DNA of 64,000 nt, taken from contig NZ_DYHZ01000004.1 in the NCBI RefSeq assembly GCF_020723905.1, positions 115,099 through 179,098 on the forward strand, in the 5' to 3' direction. The notes beneath the pieces are model-generated. The model did not search any database. It was given only the letters and a program-made list of their open reading frames with translations, and was not told the DNA's origin. The position numbers and the translations under genes are program-made. The DNA comes from Anaerolinea thermophila. GTDB taxonomy: Bacteria; Chloroflexota; Anaerolineae; Anaerolineales; Anaerolineaceae. Each line of letters starts with the position of its first letter. Positions within the stretch are counted from its first letter, which is position 1. This document shows positions 37,515 through 46,730 of this stretch, in pieces.

Positions 37515-39849
37515 GTTCACCTCCGTTCAGTGCAATCTCAAAGCGATTGCGCCCGTTTTCCTTGGCGCGGTACAGGGCTTCGTCGGCACATTTGAGCAGG
37601 GCGGCAAGGTCGCGGGCATGCTGGGGGAAACAGGCAATTCCCACCGAAAGCGACAGGCGCGCGGGCAGTCCCTCCGGAAACGGAAGGGCGGCGTTCTTCT
37701 CGCGCACCCGCCGGATCAGACGCTCCGCCACCCGCTGCGCGCCGTCCTGGGTGGTCTCCGGCAACAGCAGGATGAACTCATCGCCGCCGTAGCGCGCCAC
37801 TGTATCGAATTCCCGCAGGGAGCGTTTAAAAGTCTGCGCCAGGTCGGCAAGCAACCGGTCGCCCTCCTGATGTCCAAAGGTATCGTTGTAATCTTTGAAG
37901 TGATCCAGATCCACCATCAGCAGGGCAAAGGGACGCAGATAGCGGGCAGAACGCTCCAGTTCAGCGGTGGCAATCTCGAAGAATTTGCGGCGGTTGTAAA
38001 TGCCCGTCAGGCTGTCGGTGGCGGCAAGAATCTGCTGTTCGCGGAAGGACAGCGCGTTCGCCAGCGCCATGCTCATCTGCGCGCCGATGACCTCCAGCAG
38101 TTCTTTTTCCTCAGCGGTAAACCGGCGCGCCGGGTCGCGGGTGAACAGTATCAGCGCTCCCAGCGGCTCGCCCCTGATGAACAGCGTCGAGTACAACAGT
38201 CCCTCGAAACCCTCAGCCTCGTACACCCGCCAGAAGAGGGTTTGATGGGGCGCGCGCAGGTCGTAAACGGCACCGGTAGCCCCGAAAGTCCGGATGACTT
38301 CCTGAACCCTTTCAGGCGGCAGGCTGTACACCTGTCGCAGATGTTCGCTGAGACCGTACCCCGCCAGAATGTGAAATTCCTCTTCCTGCGGCATTCTGCC
38401 CATAACCATCACCGCCTCCACGTGGAAAATGTCCGCCAGTTTCTCCACCGCCTGCCCGAGGATGGCTTCATAATTCAGATTCTGGTTGAGCAGAAAGGCA
38501 AACTGCACCATCAGTTCCAGGCGCCGGTTGGTCTCGCGCAGGCGCCGGGTGGTGAGGGTGTAATCGGTGATGTCGTGCGTGCTGAAGATGATACCGCTGA
38601 TGGCACCATCGGCATCGTAAAGTGGATTGGCTTGCAGGGAAAGCCAGCGCTCCTGCCACGGTGCATGACAGGGAATATCCTCATGGTAACTCTTCAACAC
38701 CCCGTCCAGCAGATTGCGGCAGATGCGCTCCCACTTGAGGCGCTCCGCGCCGCTGAAGGCGTCCAGCAGGGAACGTCCCTGCACCAGATGCGACAGCCAG
38801 CGTTCGCCGCCGTTTTCGCTGGCAAAGCGGTCCCATGCCGCATTGGCGTTGACCAGTTTCAAATCTCGGTCCACCGTGTAAATCACATCGCCGGTCTGAT
38901 CCATCACCGCGCGGTAGTAGTTCTGCCAGCGCCGGACTTCGGTGTGCGTGCGGGCGTTGTGCAGTGCCGTCGCCGCCGCCCCGCCAATCAGTTCCAGCAG
39001 GTCAAGGTCCTGTCGGCTGAAAGCGTGCAGGCGTTCGCTCTCCACATCCAGCACGCCGATGACCTGCCCCGAAACCATCAGCGGCACCGCCATCTCCGAG
39101 AGGGTGGTGGGAATAAGAGTGTAGTAGCGGTGGTCCTGGCGGACATCGTGCACCAGCGCCGGGCGGGCATGGGCGGCAACCCACCCCGAAATGCCCTCAC
39201 CCAGCCGCACCACCACCTCGCCCACGCCGATGCGTTCTTCCTCCATCCCGTCAGATGCCATCAGCACCAGTCTGGCTCCCTCACGCAGCAACAGGGTGGC
39301 AAACGAAGCCTGGAAGAAGCGGCGCACCTCCTGCACAATGGTGCGCATGCAGGCTTGAAAGTCCAGCGTGCGCAGTGAGGTTTCGATTTCCTGCAGGGTC
39401 TTCATTTTGGCAATCTCGCGCTTCAGGTCGTGCTCGCTGATCAGGCGTTCGGTGGCGTCCTGAATCAGAATCATCACCCCGCTGATTGCGTCGCGGTCGT
39501 ACAGGGGCATCAGCGTGACCGATTGCGGCAGGGGCGCGCCGCGCTCGTTCTGCAACCGGAAGGCAATGGGATGAAAGCGGAAGGAAAGCGTCTGCGTGGT
39601 GCCGTTCTGCAGCGTATCCTCGAAACGGGGCAGAAGATATTCTTCCGCCTCACCGTCCAGCAGGTCCGGCAGGGAGGCGCCCTCCCACTCCCGCGACCGT
39701 TCCGCCAGACGCTCCTTCACCCAGCCGTTCAGGTGCACTACACGCAGTGCCCGATCGGTCAGGATGACGCCAAAAGGCACCCGCTCACAAAACGACAGGA
39801 AAATATGCGCCAGATCCGACTCAAAGGGCCAGGGGGTTTTCACCTTCAT
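37468..39849 (-). CDS. PAS/GAF diguanylate cyclase (GGDEF)
   Basis: The 793-residue soluble protein has a PAS domain (about 15-130), a GAF domain (150-310), a second PAS (about 320-440), a second GAF (450-620) and a C-terminal GGDEF domain with the intact motif at 688-692. The preceding REFD keeps the RxxD inhibitory site, so product feedback is likely. It should make cyclic di-GMP in response to ligands or redox signals. It lies between a multi-GAF histidine kinase and an HD-GYP gene, the opposing enzyme, whose 5' end it overlaps. No membrane segment is present. Confidence 0.94.
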   Translation of the reverse strand: MKVKTPWPFESDLAHIFLSFCERVPFGVILTDRALRVVHLNGWVKERLAERSREWEGASLPDLLDGEAEEYLLPRFEDTLQNGTTQTLSFRFHPIAFRLQNERGAPLPQSVTLMPLYDRDAISGVMILIQDATERLISEHDLKREIAKMKTLQEIETSLRTLDFQACMRTIVQEVRRFFQASFATLLLREGARLVLMASDGMEEERIGVGEVVVRLGEGISGWVAAHARPALVHDVRQDHRYYTLIPTTLSEMAVPLMVSGQVIGVLDVESERLHAFSRQDLDLLELIGGAAATALHNARTHTEVRRWQNYYRAVMDQTGDVIYTVDRDLKLVNANAAWDRFASENGGERWLSHLVQGRSLLDAFSGAERLKWERICRNLLDGVLKSYHEDIPCHAPWQERWLSLQANPLYDADGAISGIIFSTHDITDYTLTTRRLRETNRRLELMVQFAFLLNQNLNYEAILGQAVEKLADIFHVEAVMVMGRMPQEEEFHILAGYGLSEHLRQVYSLPPERVQEVIRTFGATGAVYDLRAPHQTLFWRVYEAEGFEGLLYSTLFIRGEPLGALILFTRDPARRFTAEEKELLEVIGAQMSMALANALSFREQQILAATDSLTGIYNRRKFFEIATAELERSARYLRPFALLMVDLDHFKDYNDTFGHQEGDRLLADLAQTFKRSLREFDTVARYGGDEFILLLPETTQDGAQRVAERLIRRVREKNAALPFPEGLPARLSLSVGIACFPQHARDLAALLKCADEALYRAKENGRNRFEIALNGGEHESDQPGTPGENPAG

Positions 39850-39855
39850 ACCTCT

Positions 39856-42800
39856 TTAACCCTCTTCTTTCCACACCGGCAGGCACACAATTGCCCGCGT
39901 GCCTTTCCCCTCCTCGCTCTCCATGCGGATGGTGCCGTTCAGGCGATCCACCATCTCTTTGACAATGGACAGCCCCAGACCGGTGCCGGGCACCTGCAGT
40001 TTCCTGCCGGCGCTCCCACGGAAAAAGCGCTCAAAGAGGTGCGGCAGTTCCCCGGCAGGAATACCCACCCCTTCATCTTCAATCATCAGGCGCAGGAAGT
40101 GCGCTTCCTGCGGATCGCGCTGAACGGTGATGAAGATGTTCTTCCCTGCCGGCGTGTAGTTGATGGCGTTGGTGAGCAGATTGGTGACGATCTGCATCAC
40201 AAAGCGCTTATCACCCGCGGCGGGCGGCAGGGCTTCTTCGCACTGGAAATGCAGGGTCAACCCGCGGCTCTGCGCCAGCATCCGCCGGTCTTCGACGATT
40301 TCATGCACAAACGGCGCCAGCGGCAGGGGCACAATTTCCATGCGGGTTTTGCCCAGATCCAGCCGCGAGATGGTCAGCAGGTCTTCCACCATGGCTTCCA
40401 GCCGGGCAGTTTCGCGGTTCAGCGCCGCCAGATAGCGCCCCACACGCTCCGGAGAAGCGCCGGGCAACTGCTCGGCGTACAGTTTGATGCTGGTCAGCGG
40501 CGTGCGCAGTTCATGGCTCACATTCGAAACAAACTCCGACTTCAGCCGATCCAGTTCCTTCAGCCGGGTGATGTCCTGCAGGGTACCGACATGCTCGAGC
40601 ACCCTGCCTTCTTCATCATGCACCGGTGTAAGAGTCAGGACGGCATCCAGAGGCATGCCGTTGCGCCGCCGCCCGCGAACCTCTTTCTCCCAGCGCGGCG
40701 CCATCCCTTCCTGCGGCAGACTGGCAAGATACTCCGCAAACAGATTGCCCGTGTTTTCACCCAGCCAGAGCCAGGCGCCGTTTGCCAGCAACTCTGCCGG
40801 CGAATAACCGGTGATGTGCTCAAAAGCCGGGTTGCCGTACAGGAACGCCCCCTGCGGGTCGAGGACGAAAATGCCCTCTCCGGCGGCATCCAGCACCGCC
40901 TGGGTGCGCTCTTTCTCGGCGCGCAGTTGCGCCGTGCGCGCTTCCACCATCTCCGTCAGTTCCTCAGCGTGATGCTGAAGACGCTGATTGAGCATACCGC
41001 GGTGCAGGGCAATGGCAGCCTGGCTGGCAACACCCTGCAGGAGGGTGCGTTTGTCTTCCGCGGTAAAGAAATCTGCCCGACGACTGCCCCACACCAGCAG
41101 TCCGATGGGGTTTTCGCCCACCAGCAGGGGCGCCGCCGCCACGTCCTGAATGCCCTGCTCGTGCATCAATTTGCCCGGTATCTCCCTGCCGGAAGTAAAC
41201 AGAACAACTTTCTCCTCCAGCACCTGCTGGAAGAGAGCACAATGGTCCACAGAGATGACCGTGCCGGGTGGATAAGACCACTCCCCAGCCCTCACCAGCG
41301 GTGGATTGCCCGCCAGAAGGGTGAGAGAATCGCCAGACACCGAAAACAGCCACACCAGGTCGGCATCCAGCGCGCTCTGAGCCCCTGCCAGAATATCGCT
41401 CTGCACGGCAGACATCTCCAGCGCGGCGGCAAACTGGGTGGAAATGTTCAGCAGGATGGCGCGCTGTTGAGACAGACGCACCGTTTGATCGTAGAGCAAA
41501 AGGTTTTCCAGCGTGGTGCCAATGCGGCTGAAGAAGGTCTGCACCAGAGTCATCACCTCTTCATCGCCGGGGATGGTGTCCAGATCAACGACACCTATCA
41601 CACGACTGCCCGAGATGAGCGGGAAGCAGTAGATTTGCTCGCCGGTATAGCCGGGGATTATCTCTACCCGCGGGTCGCTCTTCACATCGGGGATGAAGAC
41701 AGCCCGGCGCGTCTTGAACACGGTGGCAAACAGACCGGTGTGCACGCTGAGCGGAGTTTCTCTCAGCCTCTGAACCACAGTCTCAGGAACCCCTCTCAGC
41801 GCCAGCGGACGCAGAATTTCGTCCTTTTCCACCAGATACACCCCCCCGCGGCGCGCGTTCAGCAGGGCAAAAGACACATCCAGCACCACCTCGGCAACCG
41901 TCTGCAAACTGGGGCTGAAAGTCAGGCGCTGGCTGGCTTGATCAATGATCGCCAGCCGCCGGGCGGCACGTTCGCTGGCTTGAAAGCGCAGGGCGTTGTT
42001 CCATGCCACCCCCAGTTGCGTCGCCAGCGTCTCAATGAGGTCCTGGTCGCTCAGGGAAAAGGCATCTTCCTGCGGCGCTTCCACCAGAAGCACCCCGCGG
42101 ATTTCGCCCCCCACCGTCACCGGCGCGCAGATTTCCGAACCCGGGTGAAAGCCGTTCCACGGCTGATAGTGCGGGTCGGTGCCGCACTGATTGCACAGGT
42201 AGGTTTTGCCGGTGCGCAGTACCACCCCGGCAACGCCCTGCCCTGCCGGAAAGCGCGCCCCGGGCTGGTCTTGAAGAGGGGCATGGCTGTACAGGGCTTC
42301 CAGCACCAGTTCCCCGCCCTTTACGTCCAGCGAAAACACCGCCGCCAGAGGGTAGCCCAGTTCATTCACCAGACTCTCCACCGTCAACTGGAACGCCCGC
42401 TGGGGGTCCAGACTGGCGGCAAGGCGCTGGCTGATGCGGTTGACCAGCGCCAGTTGTTCCACCTGCCTGCGGGTCTGGGCTTGCAGGCGCAGACGCTCGA
42501 TGGCGCTGGCGCCCATCTGCGCCAGCGTCTGCCCTAACTGGCGGTCGGCAGTGCGGTAGCGCGCGGGCGGGGTGGAAACCAGCACCAGCACGGCTTCGAC
42601 CTGCCCCTGCACCACCACCGGCACGAACAGCCCCGAGGGAGAGGGCAATTCTGCCCGCTGAAGGGCTTCTTTCATCACCGCTTCAGCGCCCTGAGCGGCG
42701 TACAGGTCGTACGCCAGCAGAGGGCTGTGCAGGCGGTACGCCTGCGCCGTGAGGGACTCCTCAATGGGAAAGAGCATCCCCGCGCAGTCGTGCAGGGCAC

Positions 42801-43809
42801 CCAGGGCATACCGCACCAGCAAACCCTGCGGATCCGCCTGCGGTACCAGCAGCAGGGCGCTGTGCGCGTTCAGCGCCTGCGCACTGTGCACCAGCAAAAC
42901 CTCCAGCACGTCCTGCGGCTGGGTGCTTTTCTGCAGAGCCTCCGAAAGCCGGTTGATCGCATCCAGTTCTGCTGTGCGCCGCTTCTCGGCGCGGCGCACA
43001 GCGCAGGTGTGCAGGGCATGGGCAACCGCGCTCGCCAGCGTCTGCAGGCGCTGGCGGGCTTCGCCCAGAAAACTGGAAGCCCAGGCACTTTCCAGATACA
43101 GCACCCCCAGAGGACGGTCCCTGTTGTGCAGCGGCAGTGCCAGCGCCGCCTGCGTGTGCGGATGGAAGGGACGGTAGCCCGGGGTGGCAAAGGCATTCAG
43201 GATGTGCAGAGGCGCACCCTTCAGGAACACTTCTTCCACAATCAGCGGTGGGGCAGGCGGCGGAACGCTGGCTTCGCCGTCCACGCTGGCAACCGCGGCG
43301 GGCTTCAGTTCATCTTCCTCATACAGGTACAGGTGCGCCAGCACCCCCCCACTGACGGTAAGTGCCTGCTCCACAATGACCTGCTCCGGCGAGACCATCT
43401 CCTCGTCCAGCACCGCCCGGCGGATGTCGTTCTGCGCCTGCAAAAGGCGAATTGTGTTGCGCAGTTCCTCTTCCACCACCAGACGGTCGCTGATATCCTG
43501 CACGGTTAAAATCACCCCGACCACTTCCTCGCCCTGAAAGAGCGGATACAACTGCCCGCTCTGCATCACCGGCGCGCCGTCTGCCGCAGGCAGGATGGTG
43601 CGGTGCAGTGCATTGGACAGCAAAAAAGGCGCCCCGGTCTCCAGAACATGCCGTACGGCTACTTCCAGCCCCGAAAGGCGCAACTCCGGAAAGACGTCAA
43701 AAAGACTGCGCCCCTGCACCTCTTCCTGCGTCTTGCCGGTCAGGTACACCAGCGGTTCGCTCCACTGGGTGATGGTTAAATCGGGAGAAAGGGTCAGAAA
43801 ACCGATCAT
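39856..43809 (-). CDS. Soluble sensor histidine kinase with five GAF and two PAS domains
   Basis: The 1317-residue protein lacks membrane segments. Domains in order: PAS (1-120), five GAF-like domains (roughly 125-960), PAS (about 980-1085), HisKA with phospho-acceptor H1099 (SNVSHELRTPL), and an ATPase domain with the N box (NLLTNAINYTP), DEGVGIP and GTGLGLSIV. The long GAF chain suggests integration of several cytoplasmic signals. No receiver is fused, so a neighbouring regulator is a probable partner. It begins 6 bases after the cheC stop with a poor ribosome site, implying coupling. Confidence 0.94.
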   Translation of the reverse strand: MIGFLTLSPDLTITQWSEPLVYLTGKTQEEVQGRSLFDVFPELRLSGLEVAVRHVLETGAPFLLSNALHRTILPAADGAPVMQSGQLYPLFQGEEVVGVILTVQDISDRLVVEEELRNTIRLLQAQNDIRRAVLDEEMVSPEQVIVEQALTVSGGVLAHLYLYEEDELKPAAVASVDGEASVPPPAPPLIVEEVFLKGAPLHILNAFATPGYRPFHPHTQAALALPLHNRDRPLGVLYLESAWASSFLGEARQRLQTLASAVAHALHTCAVRRAEKRRTAELDAINRLSEALQKSTQPQDVLEVLLVHSAQALNAHSALLLVPQADPQGLLVRYALGALHDCAGMLFPIEESLTAQAYRLHSPLLAYDLYAAQGAEAVMKEALQRAELPSPSGLFVPVVVQGQVEAVLVLVSTPPARYRTADRQLGQTLAQMGASAIERLRLQAQTRRQVEQLALVNRISQRLAASLDPQRAFQLTVESLVNELGYPLAAVFSLDVKGGELVLEALYSHAPLQDQPGARFPAGQGVAGVVLRTGKTYLCNQCGTDPHYQPWNGFHPGSEICAPVTVGGEIRGVLLVEAPQEDAFSLSDQDLIETLATQLGVAWNNALRFQASERAARRLAIIDQASQRLTFSPSLQTVAEVVLDVSFALLNARRGGVYLVEKDEILRPLALRGVPETVVQRLRETPLSVHTGLFATVFKTRRAVFIPDVKSDPRVEIIPGYTGEQIYCFPLISGSRVIGVVDLDTIPGDEEVMTLVQTFFSRIGTTLENLLLYDQTVRLSQQRAILLNISTQFAAALEMSAVQSDILAGAQSALDADLVWLFSVSGDSLTLLAGNPPLVRAGEWSYPPGTVISVDHCALFQQVLEEKVVLFTSGREIPGKLMHEQGIQDVAAAPLLVGENPIGLLVWGSRRADFFTAEDKRTLLQGVASQAAIALHRGMLNQRLQHHAEELTEMVEARTAQLRAEKERTQAVLDAAGEGIFVLDPQGAFLYGNPAFEHITGYSPAELLANGAWLWLGENTGNLFAEYLASLPQEGMAPRWEKEVRGRRRNGMPLDAVLTLTPVHDEEGRVLEHVGTLQDITRLKELDRLKSEFVSNVSHELRTPLTSIKLYAEQLPGASPERVGRYLAALNRETARLEAMVEDLLTISRLDLGKTRMEIVPLPLAPFVHEIVEDRRMLAQSRGLTLHFQCEEALPPAAGDKRFVMQIVTNLLTNAINYTPAGKNIFITVQRDPQEAHFLRLMIEDEGVGIPAGELPHLFERFFRGSAGRKLQVPGTGLGLSIVKEMVDRLNGTIRMESEEGKGTRAIVCLPVWKEEG

Positions 43810-43815
43810 GGCAGG

Positions 43816-44427
43816 CTACTTCGGACTCTCCGGCGAGGGATCCAGCGCGGCGCTGAGGCGTTCCAGCGATTCCAGCCCCATGACCATGACCACATAGCCG
43901 CTGACACTGCCGTCGCTGGTTTCAAAGTAGGTCTTGACCACCAGCGTGTAGCGGATTTCGCTCCCGCCGATGTGGAGCGTCTGGAGCATATCGTGGACGG
44001 CTTCAATGTTCAGGCGCGGCACGGCAAAGAAAATCTTCACCTTCAGCAGGTTGCCCAGCGTACCGATAAATGCATTCAGCAGAATGTTGCCGATTTCGGT
44101 CAGGGCTTCGCGGTCGGATGAGGTCAGCGGGCGCGGCACGGGCGGTTCGCCGGTCAGCAGGTTGACCAGGATCGAGGCGCTCTCGTAATCCAGCAGCAGA
44201 ATGGCGTCGCCGTTGATCGCCCCGCTGAAGATTTGATGCACCGAGGTGACTTCCGGGCTGAGGAAATTTAACTGGTGCGGCAGTTCTTCCAGCGGGTACA
44301 GGGCAATTTCTGGCGCTATCAGCACAATGCGCTGACGCACCAGCGCCGAGAGCGAAGCGGCGGCGCGCCCAAAGCCGATGTTGACCATCTCGGTCAGGGT
44401 ATCCATTTGTTCAGCGGAAAGATGCAT
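43816..44427 (-). CDS. cheC: CheC-family phosphatase
   Basis: The 203-residue protein has both ExxN catalytic helices: E13/N16 (TEMVNIGFGRAAASLS) and E111/N114 (TEIGNILLNAF). CheC removes phosphate from CheY-P and in some systems binds CheD; no cheD is present in this window. Its ATG directly follows the stop of the frameshifted CheY-like gene (TAA then ATG), so the pair was translationally coupled. Confidence 0.92.
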   Translation of the reverse strand: MHLSAEQMDTLTEMVNIGFGRAAASLSALVRQRIVLIAPEIALYPLEELPHQLNFLSPEVTSVHQIFSGAINGDAILLLDYESASILVNLLTGEPPVPRPLTSSDREALTEIGNILLNAFIGTLGNLLKVKIFFAVPRLNIEAVHDMLQTLHIGGSEIRYTLVVKTYFETSDGSVSGYVVMVMGLESLERLSAALDPSPESPK

Positions 44428-44789
44428 TTATCCCTCTCTTTCCAGTTCCGCAGACACCGCTTCGCGCAGGGTTTCCGGAACAATGGGCTTCTGGATGAAA
44501 GCGCACGCCCTCAGCCGCAGGGTTCCTGCTGGCTGTATTCCTGCACATCCGCCGAGCAGACGATCACCTTTGCCGAGGGCTGAATGGCTTTCAACTGCGC
44601 CAGCATCTCCAGCCCGTTCATCCCGGGCATGGTCAGGTCGAGGATGACCAGTTCGGGCTTTTCCAGAAAGTAAATCTCCAGCCCGCTCAGCCCATCGGCG
44701 GCTTCCAGATATTCGTAGCCGTCTCCCAGGGCCTGTTTGAGGGTATTGCGGGCGTAGCGCGAGTCGTCAATGAGCAAAATTCGGGTCAT
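44428..44789 (-). pseudogene. CheY-like regulator with one-base frameshift
   Basis: From the ATG at 44789 the frame gives a normal receiver (MTRILLIDDSRYARNTL, phosphosite in VILDLTMPGM) up to QEYSQQE, then goes out of frame near 44522 and stops at 44511. In the next frame the sequence continues at once as LRLRACAFIQKPIVPETLR, including the conserved Lys, to a TAA at 44430-44428. One missing base explains both parts; restoring it gives 120 residues, the length of the sister regulator at 36157-36519. The truncated product lacks the last strand and helix and the conserved Lys. Confidence 0.85.
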
Positions 44790-44810
44790 AGATGCCGGTT
44801 GCCTCCTCTG

Positions 44811-45854
44811 CTACACCATCTTCAAAATGGCTTCCGCCATGCCCTGCAGGGGCACAGTGAAATCTGCCAGTCCGGCTTCGATTACGGCGCGCGGCATACC
44901 GTACACCACGCAGGATTCCTGCGCCTCGGCAATGATGGTTCCGCCCTGCGCTTTAATCCATGCCGCGCCAGACGCACCGTCGTTGCCCATGCCGGTCATG
45001 ATAATCCCCAGCAGGCGCCTTCCGTACACGTCTGCCGCCGATTTGAACAGCACATCCACCGAGGGACGGTGGGGCGTATCCAGGGGGCGCAAACTCAGCG
45101 CCGCCACCACCCTGCCGTCCAGCGTGCGCCGCAGGCTCAAGTGCTGTCCGGCAGGAGCCAGCAAAACCCTGCCGGGTCGCATCTCGTCACCCTCGGCGGC
45201 TTCGATGACCTCCAGACGGCTGATCTCGTTCAGGCGGGCGGCAAACAGCGCCGTGTACCCCACCGGCATGTGCAGCACCACCGCCATCGGCACAGGCAGA
45301 TCGGCGGGCAGGGCGGGGATCAACTGCGCCAGCGCCTGCGGACCGCCGGTGGAAATGCCCAGCACCACCGCATCCACCTGCCCGGTGCGCGGCACAGGCG
45401 CCGGCAAAGGCGCCGCAGGGATGGCAACCGCTGTGGAAATGCGCTCCGGCTGGATATTCGCCGCCGTTTTCACTTTGGCGATGAGGTCTTCCTGAATTTC
45501 ATACACCCGTTCCGAAGCCAGCGCGGTGGGCTTCTGCACAAAGTCCACCGCCCCGCTCTCCATGGCTTGCACCACCAGTTCGCCATTTTCGCTGGCAATG
45601 CTCACCACAATGACGGGCAACACCCGGCGCTTCATCTGCTCTTTCAAAAAGCCGATGCCGTCCATCTCCGGCATGATTAAATCCAGTGTGACCACGTCGG
45701 GCTGCAGAATGGCAACCTTTTCCAGCGCGTCCCTGCCGTTGCGGGCAGTACCCACCACCTGAATCTGCGGGTCGCGCGTGAGCATTTCGCTCACCACCTT
45801 GCGAATGTATGCCGAATCATCCACAACCAACACGCGAACAGGTCTGGCGTTCAT
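44811..45854 (-). CDS. cheB: CheB receiver-methylesterase
   Basis: The 347-residue protein has a receiver (D12-D13, phosphosite D58, K108), a linker, and a methylesterase domain with S168 (GISTGGP), H195 (LHMP) and D292 (GMGNDG). It removes methyl groups or deamidates MCP glutamates, opposing CheR. The start at 45854 is chosen because longer readings overlap cheR. The gene follows cheR by 4 bases. The adjacent MCP-like protein is the obvious substrate. Confidence 0.96.
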   Translation of the reverse strand: MNARPVRVLVVDDSAYIRKVVSEMLTRDPQIQVVGTARNGRDALEKVAILQPDVVTLDLIMPEMDGIGFLKEQMKRRVLPVIVVSIASENGELVVQAMESGAVDFVQKPTALASERVYEIQEDLIAKVKTAANIQPERISTAVAIPAAPLPAPVPRTGQVDAVVLGISTGGPQALAQLIPALPADLPVPMAVVLHMPVGYTALFAARLNEISRLEVIEAAEGDEMRPGRVLLAPAGQHLSLRRTLDGRVVAALSLRPLDTPHRPSVDVLFKSAADVYGRRLLGIIMTGMGNDGASGAAWIKAQGGTIIAEAQESCVVYGMPRAVIEAGLADFTVPLQGMAEAILKMV

Positions 45855-45858
45855 CTTT

Positions 45859-46719
45859 CTATGCGTCCCCTTTTTCCTGTTTGACGTATACGAAAGCGCG
45901 GTGCAGTTCACGCAGTTCGAAGCGGGTGGAAATGCGCAGTAAACTTTCCGCCGCGCCTAAAAAAAGATACCCCGGGTTATGCAGAGCCTGATAAAAGCAT
46001 TGCGCCGTGCGGGTGATGGAGGGAACATCAAAGTAAATGAAGACGTTGCGGCAAAAGATGAGGTCGAATCCCTGCATGCTCTGCATTCCCGCTTCGTCCA
46101 TCAAATTCAGGTACCTGAATTGTACCTTTTTAAGAAAATCTTCGTGAATCTGAAAATGCTGGCTTTGCACTTCTGTAAAGTACTTTTCCCGTAAATGGGG
46201 GGGCAAAACCCGGAACGAACGCATGCCGTACACACCCCGCCGCGCCACGTTCAGCGAGGTCTCATCAAAATCGGTGCCGATAATCTCAATCCGATCCCAG
46301 TCCACGGCGCCGTTCTCACGCACTGCCATGGCAAGCGAGTACGGCTCCTCGCCGGAGGCACAGGCGGCATGCCACACCCGCACCACCCGACCCGGCGACT
46401 GCGCCTGCAGGGCGGGAATCAGGTGGTTTGCCGCCGCAAGGATTTGATCCACCTCGCGCCAGAAGTAGGTTTCCCGCACCGCCAGCGCGCTCTGCACCCG
46501 CTTCCACAACTCCTCATTGCCCGAATTGTACTTGAGCAGGTAGTACAGGTCGAAAAAAGAATCCATGCCCTCCTCCACCAGAAGAGGGTACAGGCGATCC
46601 TGCAGGATGGTGCGCTTTTCCGGGGTGTACTCCAGCCCCAGCCGCTGACGAATCAACTCGCTCAGCAGAGCAAACAGATCCTCAGGCAGCGTGATGGTTT
46701 CACCCAGCGGTCGCAGCAT
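45859..46719 (-). CDS. cheR: CheR methyltransferase
   Basis: The 286-residue enzyme methylates MCP glutamates using SAM. It has the N-terminal all-helical domain, the SAM-binding WHAACASGEEPYSLAM and the later LIFCRNVFIYFD. The ATG at 46719 has GGAGG five bases upstream and is preferred over an ATG at 46731 that overlaps the previous stop (TAATG) but lacks a ribosome site. It is followed at once by cheB. Confidence 0.95.
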   Translation of the reverse strand: MLRPLGETITLPEDLFALLSELIRQRLGLEYTPEKRTILQDRLYPLLVEEGMDSFFDLYYLLKYNSGNEELWKRVQSALAVRETYFWREVDQILAAANHLIPALQAQSPGRVVRVWHAACASGEEPYSLAMAVRENGAVDWDRIEIIGTDFDETSLNVARRGVYGMRSFRVLPPHLREKYFTEVQSQHFQIHEDFLKKVQFRYLNLMDEAGMQSMQGFDLIFCRNVFIYFDVPSITRTAQCFYQALHNPGYLFLGAAESLLRISTRFELRELHRAFVYVKQEKGDA

Positions 46720-46730
46720 GCCATCCTCCA

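Noticed and set aside
37513..42537. Plus-strand frames of 621 and 1035 codons across the GGDEF and histidine kinase genes
   Set aside because: Composition is typical of antisense shadows (Gln, His, Arg), and the minus strand encodes intact known domains.
44511..44530. Programmed frameshift in the CheY-like gene
   Set aside because: No slippery run or downstream stimulator is evident, and the sister gene needs no frameshift.
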